This document shows positions 10,246 to 20,444 of a stretch of DNA of 33,480 bases, piece by piece. The notes under the pieces were generated by a model. That model did no database searches and was not told the DNA's origin. It worked only from the letters and a program-made list of their open reading frames with translations. The stretch is from Isohypsibius dastychi (Eukaryota > Tardigrada > Eutardigrada > Parachela > Isohypsibiidae). The stretch lies in assembly GCA_034696485.1 (NCBI GenBank), contig JAQIWT010000122.1, positions 1-33,480 of the forward strand, written 5' to 3'. Each line of letters opens with the position of its first letter. Within the stretch, counting starts at the first letter, position 1. The position numbers were made by a program, and so were the translations under genes.

Positions 10246-13200
10246 ATGTTGATGAGTATTAATCATGAGTATTGCCGGAATTCCTGCAGCTGTAGTCTCC
10301 TCGTTGGTTTGGATCGCTTATACAAATTTTCGAGAGAGACAGTTGGCCTTGTTCTTGCTGTAAACACTCGGCTAGGTGATCGACTCATTCAGTGGCAGTT
10401 TATGGTGGCAGGAGAGCAGAAAGATCTGCTGACTCCAATATGTCATTCAATTAACATGGAGAAGAACAGCCTGACCAAGCTTCGAACTCACTGCGAAACT
10501 TCGAACCTATACAAGCGGAACCTCTTCTGCCACCTTATTGGAGGGGGAAACGGACTCAAGCGGCCCGACTCAATTTGAATCAAAGGTAACAAATATCAAA
10601 TGGTGGCTTTGCCGGACCCGAACCTTATGGTGTCAATCAAACGTGAGTCACTATCTTTCGTTCAACTGAATGTTCTTATATATATGTTCTCAGTTCATCT
10701 AGCGGATGTGAATACGTTTCCAGGATTTCCAAGAGAGTTTGGTCACGAGACTATCACCACCTATGTTTCACAACGATTCGCGACTTGGCGCTATATACGG
10801 AACCAAGAGCTCTGATTGTCGGAATTCCGACAACCGTGAAGGACGCGCGTTTTAATTTTCTTATTAATTTTTCTGTATCCTATTCTGTATGTTTTTAACT
10901 GCTCTTTCTGCGAGATGATTTTGCTATGTTGTTTTTTTTTTGGTTTGACTGGCCCAGATCAAGTGAATGAGTTTTGTGTTTGATTCCCAATCTTCCTTAT
11001 AATAAATACGGAATTGAAGATTCGGCGTGAGTAAACCATTTAGAAAGGTGTCAAAAACGGTACCTGAACAACCCTATTCAACATTCCGGCTGACCATCTT
11101 CAAGATGGTGACCACCGACCATTATTTTGAGTTTCAAAGCAAGATTATCTACGCCGATCATACTATGCAGATGAAGTTTTATCTCATGAGCTACAGCGGT
11201 GCCCTTCCACTATGTGTGGGGCATTTGAAATAGCCGTTCTTTGAATCGTGATACCGCTTCTACATATCACGGTTAACGTTTACTTAGAGGAATGATTTAA
11301 ACCAGGCCAAAACCTTTGTGAATACAAAATGCTTTTCCACCGTTTAGCTCACCAAACATGCGAGAGAAAAACAACAATCTTTTCGTTTCTTTGGATTTCC
11401 AGGAAGCTGAAACGGCAGATTGACAGAGGAATGAAATCAACATAATGATATAGTCAAGCGTTGAGTTAAATATTCAGCACATGTTAATGGCCATTGTTGT
11501 GGACGATACGACAATGAAAGAAAGCGGGGTATGATAAGCAGCCAGGATACGCTGGTTGTGCAGGGCTGTTGAATGCACCGATTGATGATGCTGCCATGCT
11601 TGTTTCGAATCGGTTCCCGTGCTACGATATGTTAAAACCAGGTATGGACTGTCACAGGACAGCTTCCTCTTGGTGAAAGTCAATCGGTCTCAGACTCATT
11701 CTATTCAAACGACGAATGGATATGGACAGTGGGTCTGTGGACATTGCTATGAGTGCGAACTTATTGACCGGTGGTTTTTGTTACGATGTAGGAGTCATCG
11801 CCACCTGGTTTACCGAATCAGATGATGCCTGTCTGCGAACTGTCATGGATCATTTGAGGAAATTGGCTGTTGCTCATATTACAAAACCGGACAGCTGAGC
11901 CGTAATTTTTTCCCCGTTTAAATTTGAATGGAACTACCTTTCCTCGCATTCCAGTTCCGGTACAAGAATCAATGAATCAGAAACCCAGTGAGCGTCCCGG
12001 AATTCGAGGATTCAGAAATTTAGTGAAAGGTCTTCAAGAAATTGATGGTTATGGATGTGATCTTCAGAGAAAGGTCATTGATCAGCCGTTATGGAAATCC
12101 TGGATTGGACAGCAGTCCACTCCACTGCTCTGATAAAGGGATATCTTAATCTCGATCACGGAAAAAGTTATAAGCTTCCAATTTATGATTATTTGAGATA
12201 AGGGATAATTCGGAGTAACAGTGACTTGAGCGCGTCCACGCGCTTTTTCAAAAGGGCCGTGTTAAGCGCCAAAACCAGAACATCATAATCTGACCAATCG
12301 CAATTACGGGAAATGATCTGGCCAATGAAGAAATGATAAAATAATAACAGCTCTGTCCGGCTTTGGTCCACAGGAATACTGCAAGTGCTTCCGTCCGTAA
12401 CTCCTACCGTTCCGTTGATGATTCCTGTTTGAAAGTCAATGAAGTGGATATGAATGATAAGGTTTGAAACAAACGGAAGTTGGTTTACCGGTAACCGGGT
12501 ACAACAAACCGTCGAAACAAATTGACCAAGACTCGGGCAATGTCGAATTGTTTTCGCGTAACCAGTTCAGTCAAGATTGCCACTGGGTAATGCTTATTTA
12601 CAGGTGACTTTGAAAAGATGCTTCCTCAGTTCAACCCTCTAACTGAATATCAAAAAGTATAGGGTTCTGGAGTACGTAGGGTAGGTGCATATGTTGCCGG
12701 CAAGATATTCTCGCGCAACTGGCGAATATTTTTCCGTTGCACTCTTCGGCGAGATGGTTCCGTTGGCAAGTGATGTGAGATTCACTTCCAACTGGAAACT
12801 CCAAATTTGGAACAACTGAAAAATGCGGATCATCCATCGAGATTTGTTTCGAACGCTCGTGATTCGTTCACAAAGTTGTTGCTAGTTGCTAGTGACATAT
12901 GCGCAGCTATCTCGCCAGCTACATATGTGTTCCCTTCAACGATGAAGTGAAGAAAGATGAAGTTGCAAGAACGATGAAGTTTGCTTCCGCTGAACAATTG
13001 AATTTCTTGAGTTGGGCTGCGTATCCATATCTCTGCAATGCATTTTAAGGTCCAAATTTTGGACATCATGAGGAAACTGTGTTCGAAAAAGAACGAGCCA
13101 TTAAATGTTACTACTTCGCTCGATAAGAGATAGGTTTTCAGCCTCCCGAAAATTCTCAGAACAACAACAAGACTCAGATCAGCCACCAGAATGTGACTGG

Positions 13201-13890
13201 GTTTCATGGACTGTGATTCTTGAGTAAATGCTACTGTAATTCTTTCTAGACCTACTTTACTCCACATCCCCACTGGTCACATGCCAATCAATGCACTGCA
13301 TATTACATCACAAGGTCGGACGCCACTCACACGCAACAATGTCCATCGAAATCTCTAAAGTCCTCAAGGACTGCATCGGTTCTAACAATGTTGGTTATAT
13401 GGGGCTGCGAAAAAGTGCGTATAATCAAATAAAAGAACGCATTGTAGAGCTCAAAAGATTCCGCAATAAAAGTACCAAAATTGTTCTGACCCCTATCATT
13501 TTCTGCACATTGTAGCGATCTTCAGTTCAAGTTGAAATGCAAGATAAGTTTTTCAGTGAAGAAATGAGAAAATTCGTTCCCGTGTAGTCATGGAAATCTG
13601 TTATCAGGATTACCGGTGAATTGCAGATACGCATTCCCTAAGAGGATCCGCAGCACTTTCAGCAGTATCACCAGTTTACCCGTGCATTCCCTCTTGGATT
13701 CCGTGACCTTTAATTATTCCTCACCAACCAGCTACTAAAGGCTTCAAATTTGTTGGTCTTTTAGACAACTCAACAGTGGAACCTTCCTTCTCGATCATTT
13801 CACAGATTTCACTCACGACTTTTGAGACAATAAAGTAGAAACGTGTAGAAGGGCGTTCAAGGAGTGTAAAACGTTTAAACAAAGGTGGCG
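10246..13890. other. Unassigned region with orphan ORFs on both strands
   Basis: Open stretches occur on + at 10246-10578, 10600-10815, 11027-11233, 11716-11898, 11924-12133 and 13291-13515, and on - at 12830-13273 (147 codons). None shows a domain I can name, and none has a convincing start plus splice-site chain. The 11924-12133 segment (with RGFRNLVKGLQEIDGYGCDL) and the 13339-13515 segment (from an ATG, with SAYNQIKERIVELKRF) have the most protein-like composition. They may be exons of unknown genes or decayed transposon pieces. Confidence 0.25.
10816..10833. repeat. 18-bp perfect palindrome
   Basis: The bases TTGTCGGAATTCCGACAA are identical to their reverse complement, with no spacer. 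Related but imperfect AATTCC strings occur at about 8872, 9309, 9992 and 10274. It could be a dimeric protein-binding site or a repeat junction. Its function is unknown. Confidence 0.8.
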
Positions 13891-13914
13891 GGGGAGGGGG
13901 GGGGGGGGGTGGGG
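13891..13914 (+). repeat. Interrupted poly-G tract
   Basis: Five G, an A, thirteen G, a T and four G run in succession. It lies about 300 bp outside the left direct repeat of the DIRS-type element. A mirror-image C tract (17735-17755) lies just inside the right repeat. The tract could fold as a G-quadruplex, and it is a likely place for sequencing length error. Confidence 0.85.
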
Positions 13915-14204
13915 ATTTGCAGATTTGACTTGATTACCAAAAACCTCGAAGGGAAAGAGAAGAGGTAAAACCAATCGTCCATACTGTAAGTAGACAAAGG
14001 TTATGCGTTTGGTTTTAAATCAACAGCTAGTGAACAGAGAGCTAAAATTATTAGTCTTTGTTATCCACAGTTAACATCAAGCTAATAAACCACACGCGAA
14101 CAGGGTTGCCGAAATGAGAGATGCCTGTGGAACCCATATCCACCAGACACCCTTTATTCATTCTTTTTCCAATGTTCATAGTTTTCAGAAAGGGCGGGTG
14201 GGTG

Positions 14205-14325
14205 GGAGTAAAATCTCCACACTCGAACAGAAGAATTAGATGACAGTAGCTGCTAGAACGCTGACCGCACACGGACCAAGTCGTGGCGGTCAAGAGGAAT
14301 GAGCGAGAGAATGAGATGAGAGCAG
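14205..14325 (-). repeat. Internal/3' direct repeat of the DIRS-type element
   Basis: This 121-bp segment matches 17758-17879 in the same orientation with about ten differences. Shared blocks include GCTGCTAGAACGCTGACCGC and GAGCGAGAGAATGAGATGAG. In PAT/Ngaro terms it corresponds to the A2 copy of the split repeat. It abuts the truncated recombinase with no spacer, so the recombinase frame runs into the repeat and ends at a TGA within it. Confidence 0.9.
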
Positions 14326-14703
14326 CGCCAACGTGAACGCCGACCAGTACATCGCTTTATCATACGCTATCAAGGACAAATCATCGATGTTCTTCTTGAT
14401 ATGACGCATCAAGTCAATCGTTATCGGCAAGCGTGAATCCGGAATTTTCGGAACGAGGCGAGCGTAACCTTTCATGGCGTTTTGGACAAGCTTGAAGTTT
14501 GTTTGTGATGCAAGGCCGTTTTCGCAATGAAGATTAGCAACTGCTGCCAGGTACACTTTGACGGTGGGAACTGCTAGGTGGTTTTCAAATAAGCTGGCGA
14601 TGAAGTTGACCGTTGTTTCGGGCGAGGCTGGAAGAGAGGGAACTCGGTTTCGGAAACAAAAGGCATTGTAATGTTCGAGGCCAGCATCGTAACTTTTCCT
14701 GCT
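14290..14703 (-). pseudogene. Truncated tyrosine recombinase (YR) of the DIRS-type element
   Basis: The frame opens after a TAA at 14704-14706. It encodes the N-terminal SAM-like DNA-binding half of a tyrosine recombinase: TVNFIASL, then VKVYLAAVANLHCENG, then DSRLPITIDLMRHI, then DKAMYWSAFTLALL. In DIRS/Crypton YRs the next residues would be the catalytic domain (R, HxxR, Y). Here the protein homology stops and the last dozen codons come from the internal direct repeat. All catalytic residues are missing, so it cannot recombine DNA. In an intact element this enzyme would integrate the circular cDNA. Confidence 0.8.
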
Positions 14704-14773
14704 TTACTCGGCTATATGGTGGGTGAGGAGATAATGAGAAGTCTGGCTTAGTTCTCCGCTGCTTGCAGGCATG

Positions 14774-15235
14774 CTACGATGACCTTTGTCGTGTCGGCCG
14801 GGATGGCATCTCGGGTTGCGTTGGCGTTTGGAGCGAGGTGGCAAACCGGTCTATCTGAAACCGGGACAGAGCATCAGCAATATTATTTTCGCATCCTCTG
14901 ACGTGCTTCAAAGTTAATGCAAAATTAAACTCGGCTGCAATGCTGACAATCAGCCGCATTAAGCCCAAAATACTGCGCTTTGTAGAACCGAGTTTGGCCC
15001 AAGCCTGAACGGCACCGAGATTGTCGCAATGAAACAGTAGTTCCTCACCGGTGAAATGGTTCTCCCATAAGAAACATGCAACGTTAATTGGTACAAGTTC
15101 AAGAAAGTTCATGCGGGGCTGTTTAATACTGATTTCGGGTGGCCAATAAGATTGAAACCATTTGACGTTCAAAAAGCCAGTGTAGCCTAACGAGGCTGCG
15201 GCATCAGTAAACAGGTGATTTATGGATGGGCTCAA
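14774..15235 (-). pseudogene. RNase H domain of the DIRS-type element
   Basis: This DIRS-type RNase H follows the RT and would degrade the RNA strand of the RNA-DNA hybrid. Visible in order are LFTDAAASLGYTG (first catalytic Asp), the MNFLELVPINVACFLW segment (catalytic Glu), FHCDNLGAVQAW (catalytic Asp) and HVRGCENNIADALSRFQ at the C-terminal end. The domain itself is open for 153 codons. It is separated from the RT by about 135 bases with in-frame stops, where the intact protein would be continuous, so it is a relic. No ATG is expected since it is the tail of a polyprotein. Confidence 0.85.
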
Positions 15236-15370
15236 CCAGTTAATTGACAGAAAGGGAGCGGTACTATTTCATTTTGGTAGAAATTCGATCAACCATTAGA
15301 GGTCAAGGGAGAAATCTTCATCCAGCAGAATCTTATCGAGACCAGCAGAGCGAGTCTGGAGATTTATCAG

Positions 15371-16260
15371 TCAGCGAGTGAAGAGACGGCCAGCTGGCAC
15401 GCATTTAGACGCGAAACTTAATGATCCGATCAAAGACTGCAGCTCTTGCAAACAGCAATCTGTTCGAGATGACCACTTTTCGAGCATGGTACATATTTCA
15501 GCCATTTTCCCAGTGGGCAGGCTCGGGGTAAGATTCACGGAATCAAGTTCTATTCCCAGAAACACGATACGCTTAGCAGGCAGTTCATGTTTTCCGCTAG
15601 CTATCAGGACTCCACAATCACCGCAGATCGTTTTTAGCAGAACTAAATTTTCAAAACAACTCGCCTCATTTCTGGCAACCAGAAAAAAGTCATCGACGTG
15701 GTGTTTAACCAACTCACACCTACCTTCATTAACCAAGATCCAGTTTATCGTGTCAGACAGCAAACAAAACAAGTGAGTAGACGAACGGCAGCCGAAAGGT
15801 AGAACGATATCAAAATAGTATTTGTTCTCCACTTAAAAGCCCGAAAGATGCCAGTCTGCCGGTCTGACCGGAATGAGACGGAATGCATGTTTCACGTCAA
15901 CCTTGACCATATAACAGTCTCTTCCGGCATTGACAATTGTTCCAATAGCGTCATCAATCGAACAGTAAAAGACAGAAAAAGATTCTTTATCGATATGATC
16001 ATATGATCATTCACACTAGCATGCAAAGGGCGAGAGAGATTCATTGTAATGCGATGACCACCGTTACTCTTTGGCCGCACGCCGAGAGAGCTGACCACAA
16101 AGTCATTTAATGGTGGGTGATCAAAAGGACCGATGGAGTGATTAAGTTGAACTTCCTTTGCTACATTCTCAACAAAAACAGCTGCATGCAATTTGGCCGA
16201 TTGAGCATTGCGAGTCAAAAAAGAATGACGGGGCCTACGAAACCAATATTCGCACCATAT
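15371..16260 (-). pseudogene. Reverse transcriptase of the DIRS-type element, broken
   Basis: The N-terminal part (about 16260-16012) has GPFDHPPLNDFVVSSLGVRP and NLSRPLHASVNDHM, typical of the RT fingers region. The middle part has VDVKHAFRLIPV, carrying the first catalytic Asp. After an in-frame TAA at about 15834 the frame continues with YYFDIVLPFGCRSS, the VDD form of the catalytic box (HHVDDFFLV) and FLGIELDS. The break between the first two parts coincides with an 8-bp tandem duplication (ATGATCAT twice, 15995-16010), which shifts the frame. The enzyme would have made element cDNA; this copy cannot. Confidence 0.85.
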
Positions 16261-16473
16261 TCAACAATATTTAGTAATTTATCAACAAAGAAACGATAAG
16301 GATGGCCCAGTAGATATCTCGCGATTGAGTCATGCAGAAGAGGCGTCTGGATTCCCGTTGGCACGGCCATTGGCTGAGTGTTCCTCCCTGGCTTCCCATT
16401 GGGGGACGGATGGTTAAACACTCCGTGTGTTTATTTATGGCATACGAAACATTTATGCATTCGTCCATCTCGG

Positions 16474-16580
16474 CACGGCGTTTAAATGCAAATTCCATCA
16501 TGGAATCGGTAGCAGATCTGATCCCCACGGCGTTTGAATGCAAATTCCATCATGGAATCGGTAGCAGATCTGATCCCCAC
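16474..16580. repeat. 52-bp tandem duplication inside the gag-RT junction
   Basis: Two copies of a 52-bp unit (16474-16525 and 16526-16577) differ at one base (TTTAAATG versus TTTGAATG), with three bases of a third copy. Because 52 is not a multiple of three, the downstream frame is shifted. The near identity shows the duplication is much younger than the direct repeats of the element. Confidence 0.9.
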
Positions 16581-17569
16581 CTCTTGCGATGGGGTTCCCG
16601 CGAAAGGGAATGGGCGCGTACTTGGGGCCGGGAGAACGGTTGGAATTAGAACTGGCACTGGCATTTGGGCAACTATTCGCGGGATGACCCAACTTGCCGC
16701 AGCTGTTACAAGTGCTATTACTGGCAAACGAAGCCAAACGGTTAGACTGGTCGGGCGCGCTGATACAATTCTGCATAATTGTGAAATATAATTCGGACCA
16801 AACTTTGAGTTCATCGGGATGCTCAGTCGCATACAACCGAAACTGAGCGTCATAGTTTAGCCACTGTGACATAGAATAGCCAGCCTTAGGATCAGCAATA
16901 CTTGCGATCACTTCAGTATAGTCTTGCAAAGCCTCGGCTAATCTGGGGAAATGTCGGGAGCGAAAACGCATGAAAACATGAAATGCTCTAAACCAACTCG
17001 CATAAAAGCTTATTTTTTCCCCAATGCCTGACTCATGCTCGCGACTATTTGGCTTACGGTTAGACTGAGCTGAAGCACGATAAGCTGGTAAAAGGTCACT
17101 CATGTTGATATGCTGGATGAGGTCCATCAGTTTCCGACGTTATCCAGCCAGGTAGTGGCTTAACTAGTTTATCCTGATTTTGAGAAATAAATGGCAGGCT
17201 CTTCGGGACGATACGTTCGTGCACGCTTAGTCGGATTCCAAGAAGGGACTGTCCAGCAACCAACAAATCAGGGGACGTAGGGTTCTGAGGCTCACCTGGC
17301 GCTGGTCGGCAATCAGAAGTTCTCTCCGATGCTGCAATTTGTTCCTCCAAAGCTGCGATTCGATCTCGTTGTATGGCAGGCTTCTTCTTTTTCTGGACTC
17401 CTCCACGGCGAGGATTGCGTCGACGCTGGTGCTGGTAATAATAGCTTGAACGGGCAACTCCTCCAACAACCGAAATACTGGACTTCGGATCTTGAGAACG
17501 CGCGGACGAAGGCTGACAAATGTCATAACGAGTAGCGTTGGAGTCATCATCTGGTTCGGAGCAGCTCAT
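16498..17569 (-). pseudogene. Gag-like protein with CCHC zinc knuckle, DIRS-type element
   Basis: This is the first gene of the element, a nucleocapsid-like RNA/DNA-binding protein. It starts at ATG 17569-17567 with a basic low-complexity region (RRRNPRRGGVQKKKK), followed by a short predicted coiled coil (DRIAALEEQIAASE). A frameshift near 17100-17140 splits it into two frames that overlap by about 30 bases. The second half contains an alpha-helical gag core with WLNYDAQFRLYATEHPDELK, then one CCHC knuckle, CNSCGKLGHPANSC (CX2CX4HX4C). The 3' end is garbled by the 52-bp duplication. Identification rests on position before the RT and on the knuckle. Confidence 0.75.
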
Positions 17570-17734
17570 GATGGAGGTGCGTGGGAATGAACAAATAAGT
17601 AATTCAGCTTACACAACACAGATGAGATGAGGATTTTAAAGAAAATGGGGCTGGATAAAAGTTAAAACGGGTTGAACGCAGGGACAACAGGCTGTTGGTA
17701 CAGAAACCAAGAAACGTGACCTTTTGTAAAAGCA

Positions 17735-17755
17735 CCCCCCTCCCCCCCCCCCCCC
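17735..17755 (-). repeat. Poly-C tract (poly-G on the element strand)
   Basis: Six C, a T and fourteen C lie directly inside the right direct repeat, in the presumed 5' leader of the element between the repeat and gag. The complementary strand could form a G-quadruplex. Confidence 0.85.
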
Positions 17756-17757
17756 TA

Positions 17758-17879
17758 GGAGTAAAATCTCCTTACTCGAACGGAAGAATCAGATGAGAGA
17801 AGCTGCTAGAACGCTGACCGCACACGGACCAAGTCGAGGCGGTCAAGAAAAATGAGCGAGAGAATGAGATGAGAGCAGG
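17758..17879 (-). repeat. 5' terminal direct repeat of the DIRS-type element
   Basis: This 122-bp copy matches 14205-14325 in the same orientation and corresponds to the A1 repeat at the 5' end of the element. The outer edge is read as GAGAGCAG at 17872-17879. Beyond it the two flanks differ. Confidence 0.9.
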
Positions 17880-19455
17880 AAGAATATACAGATTATTCGC
17901 ACAAGAAACATGGCCAGAGACAGATGCAGAGAGACTGGCCGCTTGCGGTTAACTGCAATTATCGGCATCATTTTCATATGACCACCGAAAGCAAAAAACG
18001 AGTGGGTGGGCTCCAAGATAACACCAAAGTTTGCTTATCGATATTCAAGTTCAACTCGTGTGCCAAAACAACGACTTTAAATACATTTTTCCGAAATTTC
18101 CTCGTAAGTCATCACTTGTGAAAAGAAAGAATTGTCCAGATCTTATATTGGTCTGCAGATCCTGAAAAGAGGAGCACAAGAAACACGCAATTTGTGAAAC
18201 TCATCCAAAAACTGGGTGTCCCTTTTTTGTTAAAAAAAAAGAAAGTCTTAAAATGGTGTTTTTACTGCTACAGTCCAGTTTTTCTACACATCCCATTCTG
18301 ACAGTGCGACTTCCATCTGAGAGCCCAGCAGAGTGAGAGAGATATCGTGCAATTCCAAAACCATTTCCGGTTGTCTTTCGAGCTACCTATCAGGATCCAC
18401 GGATCTCAAGGGCTGATCTGGAAGCTACTTCTTGATTTAGCAAAGGTCTCGTTGGACCACATGCAACAGGAGACATCATTGATGCGGAAGGGATAGATTG
18501 GCAACAAAGTATGCCTGATCTGGCGTTTCAAATAACACACAACATCCAAATTGCAAATCGTGGCAAAATCAGAACTCTGCCCAACTGAGGCGTGATGAAT
18601 CGATCAATCCCAAAATTTGCGTCCAATGCAGTTTGCAAAATCCCAGTTGGGCGGATGTCAGATTATTCCATTCCACACACGATTCCTGACCCCCAGACCA
18701 GCTACAATCATCAGTGCAAGTGTCCTTGAGACAAACAGATGACTATAAAGACTGAACAACCAGGAATAACGTGGGTGCCTGGATCTGAGACAGCAAAAAG
18801 CTTGAATCCCCACCTTAAAAATGGCTGACTCTTACATTTTTGAAATACTCTGCTCTTACAAACAAATCGAAATCCTTCTCTGCCCTACTGCTGCACATTC
18901 TTATCCCATCAAGAACTTCAACGACGAACAAACATCTCACCTTGAATTTTGCTTGATCGCGAAAGGTGACGATAGAGAAGCACTTGTGATGTCGTCGTCC
19001 AACGTATCGGCCTTCTTCGAGTTTTTTGTCGGACTGGCGGGATGAAGTTCCAGCCATGATACTCGGGGCTGATAAATTTATAAATATTCCACTGGAAAGA
19101 TCAGCAAGTTGTATTAGGATGATTTTGTAGAAATAATTATCTGTTTTTTCGATCAAATACGAAGTACCAAAGCCTCTCGTGAGGAGCTTGTTGCAGCTGC
19201 ACTGCGCTATCATGCCACCAAACTGCACCACGTGAGTTGTACCACGTGTCAAAGTAGGGGTGAGGGTTTAGAGAGAATTGAGAGAGAAAATTGTCTTCTG
19301 ATTTTATTTCCAACTGATTCCTGAAGTGACCTGGTGTTGGCGTGCACTCCGCGAACAAGCGATCGATCGGAGAATGGCAGATAAAGCTTTGTTTCGGAAC
19401 CAAATTGCAAGGGTTGGTTACCCCACTGGGTTGTTATTGTTTTTGAGTTGTTCTA
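17880..19455. other. Unassigned DNA right of the retroelement
   Basis: No family was recognised. A frame on - spans 18815-19252 and a shorter ATG-started frame on + spans 18821-19045; they overlap, so at most one is real, and neither has a nameable domain. The minus strand of 18300-18780 reads protein-like scraps (YSHLFVSRTLALMIVAGLGV, WNCTISLSLCWALRW) broken by stops, possibly a decayed membrane protein. A poly-A-like run is at 18232-18240. Confidence 0.3.
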
Positions 19456-19911
19456 ATGAACGATTCGAACCAGACGGATGAGAATGAATTCAATCGCATA
19501 AGCAAAACTGAGAACTCGAACTCCTCGAATATAAAACACATGAGTCTTCTCAATCCCAAACCTAAAGACACAAATAACTATAAGATTAGTTACCAAGAAA
19601 GTGTTGCCAAAATAAGTATGACGAGTAAGCGGCAGATGACCTTTGATGGTGTAGACAGAATTGTAAGAGTTCTTACACCGAAACATAAATACAATATTGT
19701 GATTGAATTTTGTTATCAAGTGAGTCCGCTGTCTTTTTCAGCAGCAGTTGATGGATTTTGTAAAAGTGTTTATCAGAGTTTCGAAATAATTATTCTTTTG
19801 GTTCAGTTGGTTGGTCGCACACATTCTGTTGTCGCTGGTGCGGACAGCGACTGTGGGAGGATAATTGACGATTTCCCAAAGGAAGTCGATGTCCCACGAA
19901 TCCCGAGGTGA
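19456..19911 (+). CDS. Orphan ORF, unknown function
   Basis: It starts at ATG 19456 and runs 151 codons to TGA. The N-terminal third is rich in Asn, Ser, Thr and acidic residues (MNDSNQTDENEFNRI), and the middle is basic. From about residue 95 there is a more hydrophobic stretch, FEIIILLVQLV, and the tail is acidic. A gtgagt..ttttcag pair lies inside, but the 22-base interval would be too short for an intron. I recognise no family. The biased composition leaves open that it is a chance frame; no antisense frame is better. Confidence 0.3.
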   Translation: MNDSNQTDENEFNRISKTENSNSSNIKHMSLLNPKPKDTNNYKISYQESVAKISMTSKRQMTFDGVDRIVRVLTPKHKYNIVIEFCYQVSPLSFSAAVDGFCKSVYQSFEIIILLVQLVGRTHSVVAGADSDCGRIIDDFPKEVDVPRIPR

Positions 19912-19943
19912 GAAAACTGGTTACTAAGGCAAGAGCCATGAAT

Positions 19944-19970
19944 GATCATAGGCCAGTGTGGCCTATGATC
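19944..19970. repeat. Perfect hairpin: 11-bp arms, 5-base loop
   Basis: GATCATAGGCC, loop AGTGT, GGCCTATGATC. It is followed after one base by a run of twelve G (19972-19983). It may be a transposon end or a cruciform site. It lies too far from any recognised gene end to be called a terminator. Confidence 0.8.
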
Positions 19971-20092
19971 AGGGGGGGGGGGGAACCTTCAAAACCTTCG
20001 AATTTTCCTGACCGATTAGTCTCTTTTTTCAAATATCTTTTACTATTTAAAAATACCTTTTATGGTCAGCGGAGCCACATTTTAAAAAGTTT

Positions 20093-20208
20093 CGCCCACT
20101 CACGCACCTGCTCACTCACCCACTCGTCCACTCCCCCACCCATTCGCCCACTTACCAGCCCACTCACTCGCCCACTTCCGGTCATGACGTCACTTCCGGT
20201 CATGATTT
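20093..20208. repeat. CCACTC-type simple repeat and 18-bp tandem pair
   Basis: About 85 bases consist of variants of CACTC/CCACTC/CGCCCA, all pyrimidine-rich on +. This is followed by CACTTCCGGTCATGA at 20173 and again at 20191 (18-bp period). The TCACTTCC string also recurs in the 188-bp direct repeat near 23412-23700, which hints at one dispersed repeat family. A run of nine G follows at 20276-20284. Confidence 0.6.
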
Positions 20209-20444
20209 TCGATCGAAATTTTTTTTCGAAATGTTTTCGAGAACTTTTTGTTTTTGAGTCCATTTATTCCTGAGAGGGGGGGGGCAGTATGCCAGCCCGC
20301 CTCAACGTGCCGGACATGCGCGCAAGCGCGGCCAGAGCCGCTTTTTGCGAGGAAGTTTTTTTTGAAGAATTTCAAGTTTTCGCACCAGGAGTGCGGCACA
20401 TATCAGCTCTGCGATGTTGTCCAACTTCTCAACAATAACTTACA

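Larger units (their letters stand above)
14205..17879 (-). mobile_element. Degenerate DIRS/PAT/Ngaro-type tyrosine-recombinase retrotransposon
   Basis: Reading on the minus strand, the order is direct repeat, gag with zinc knuckle, reverse transcriptase, RNase H, tyrosine-recombinase N-terminal part, direct repeat. The RT and RNase H are of the DIRS type (LPFGCRSS, VDD box, HCDN, ADALSRF). The 121-122-bp direct repeats at both ends are in the same orientation, as expected for the split direct repeats of PAT/Ngaro elements rather than the inverted repeats of DIRS1. The element is about 3.7 kb, short for the group, because the recombinase is cut off. Gag and RT carry frameshifts, and the RT-RNase H linker carries stops. 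It is non-functional. The outer boundaries are taken from where the two repeats stop matching; true ends could lie beyond. Confidence 0.85.

Noticed and set aside
12830-13273. 147-codon minus ORF
   Set aside because: No domain, no partner exons and unusual hydrophobic/Ser-rich composition; kept only as part of the unassigned region.
14051-14293. 80-codon minus ORF across the left direct repeat
   Set aside because: Most of it is translated repeat DNA. It shares no similarity with a recombinase catalytic domain and is not the missing half of the YR.
15378-15776. 132-codon ORF on + opposite the reverse transcriptase
   Set aside because: It is antisense to a clear RT domain and has no domain of its own.
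16117-16791. Several + strand ORFs opposite gag and RT
   Set aside because: They mirror the element's coding strand and repeat the 52-bp duplication; no motif supports them.
19453-19719. Minus ORF with hydrophobic stretch (NTFLVTNLIVICVF)
   Set aside because: It overlaps the longer plus ORF, has no stronger support, and the hydrophobicity arises from complementing an Asn/Lys-rich frame.
20066-20263. Minus ORF ending in SGRVSGLVSGRMGGGVDEW
   Set aside because: It is the reverse reading of the CCACTC simple repeat.
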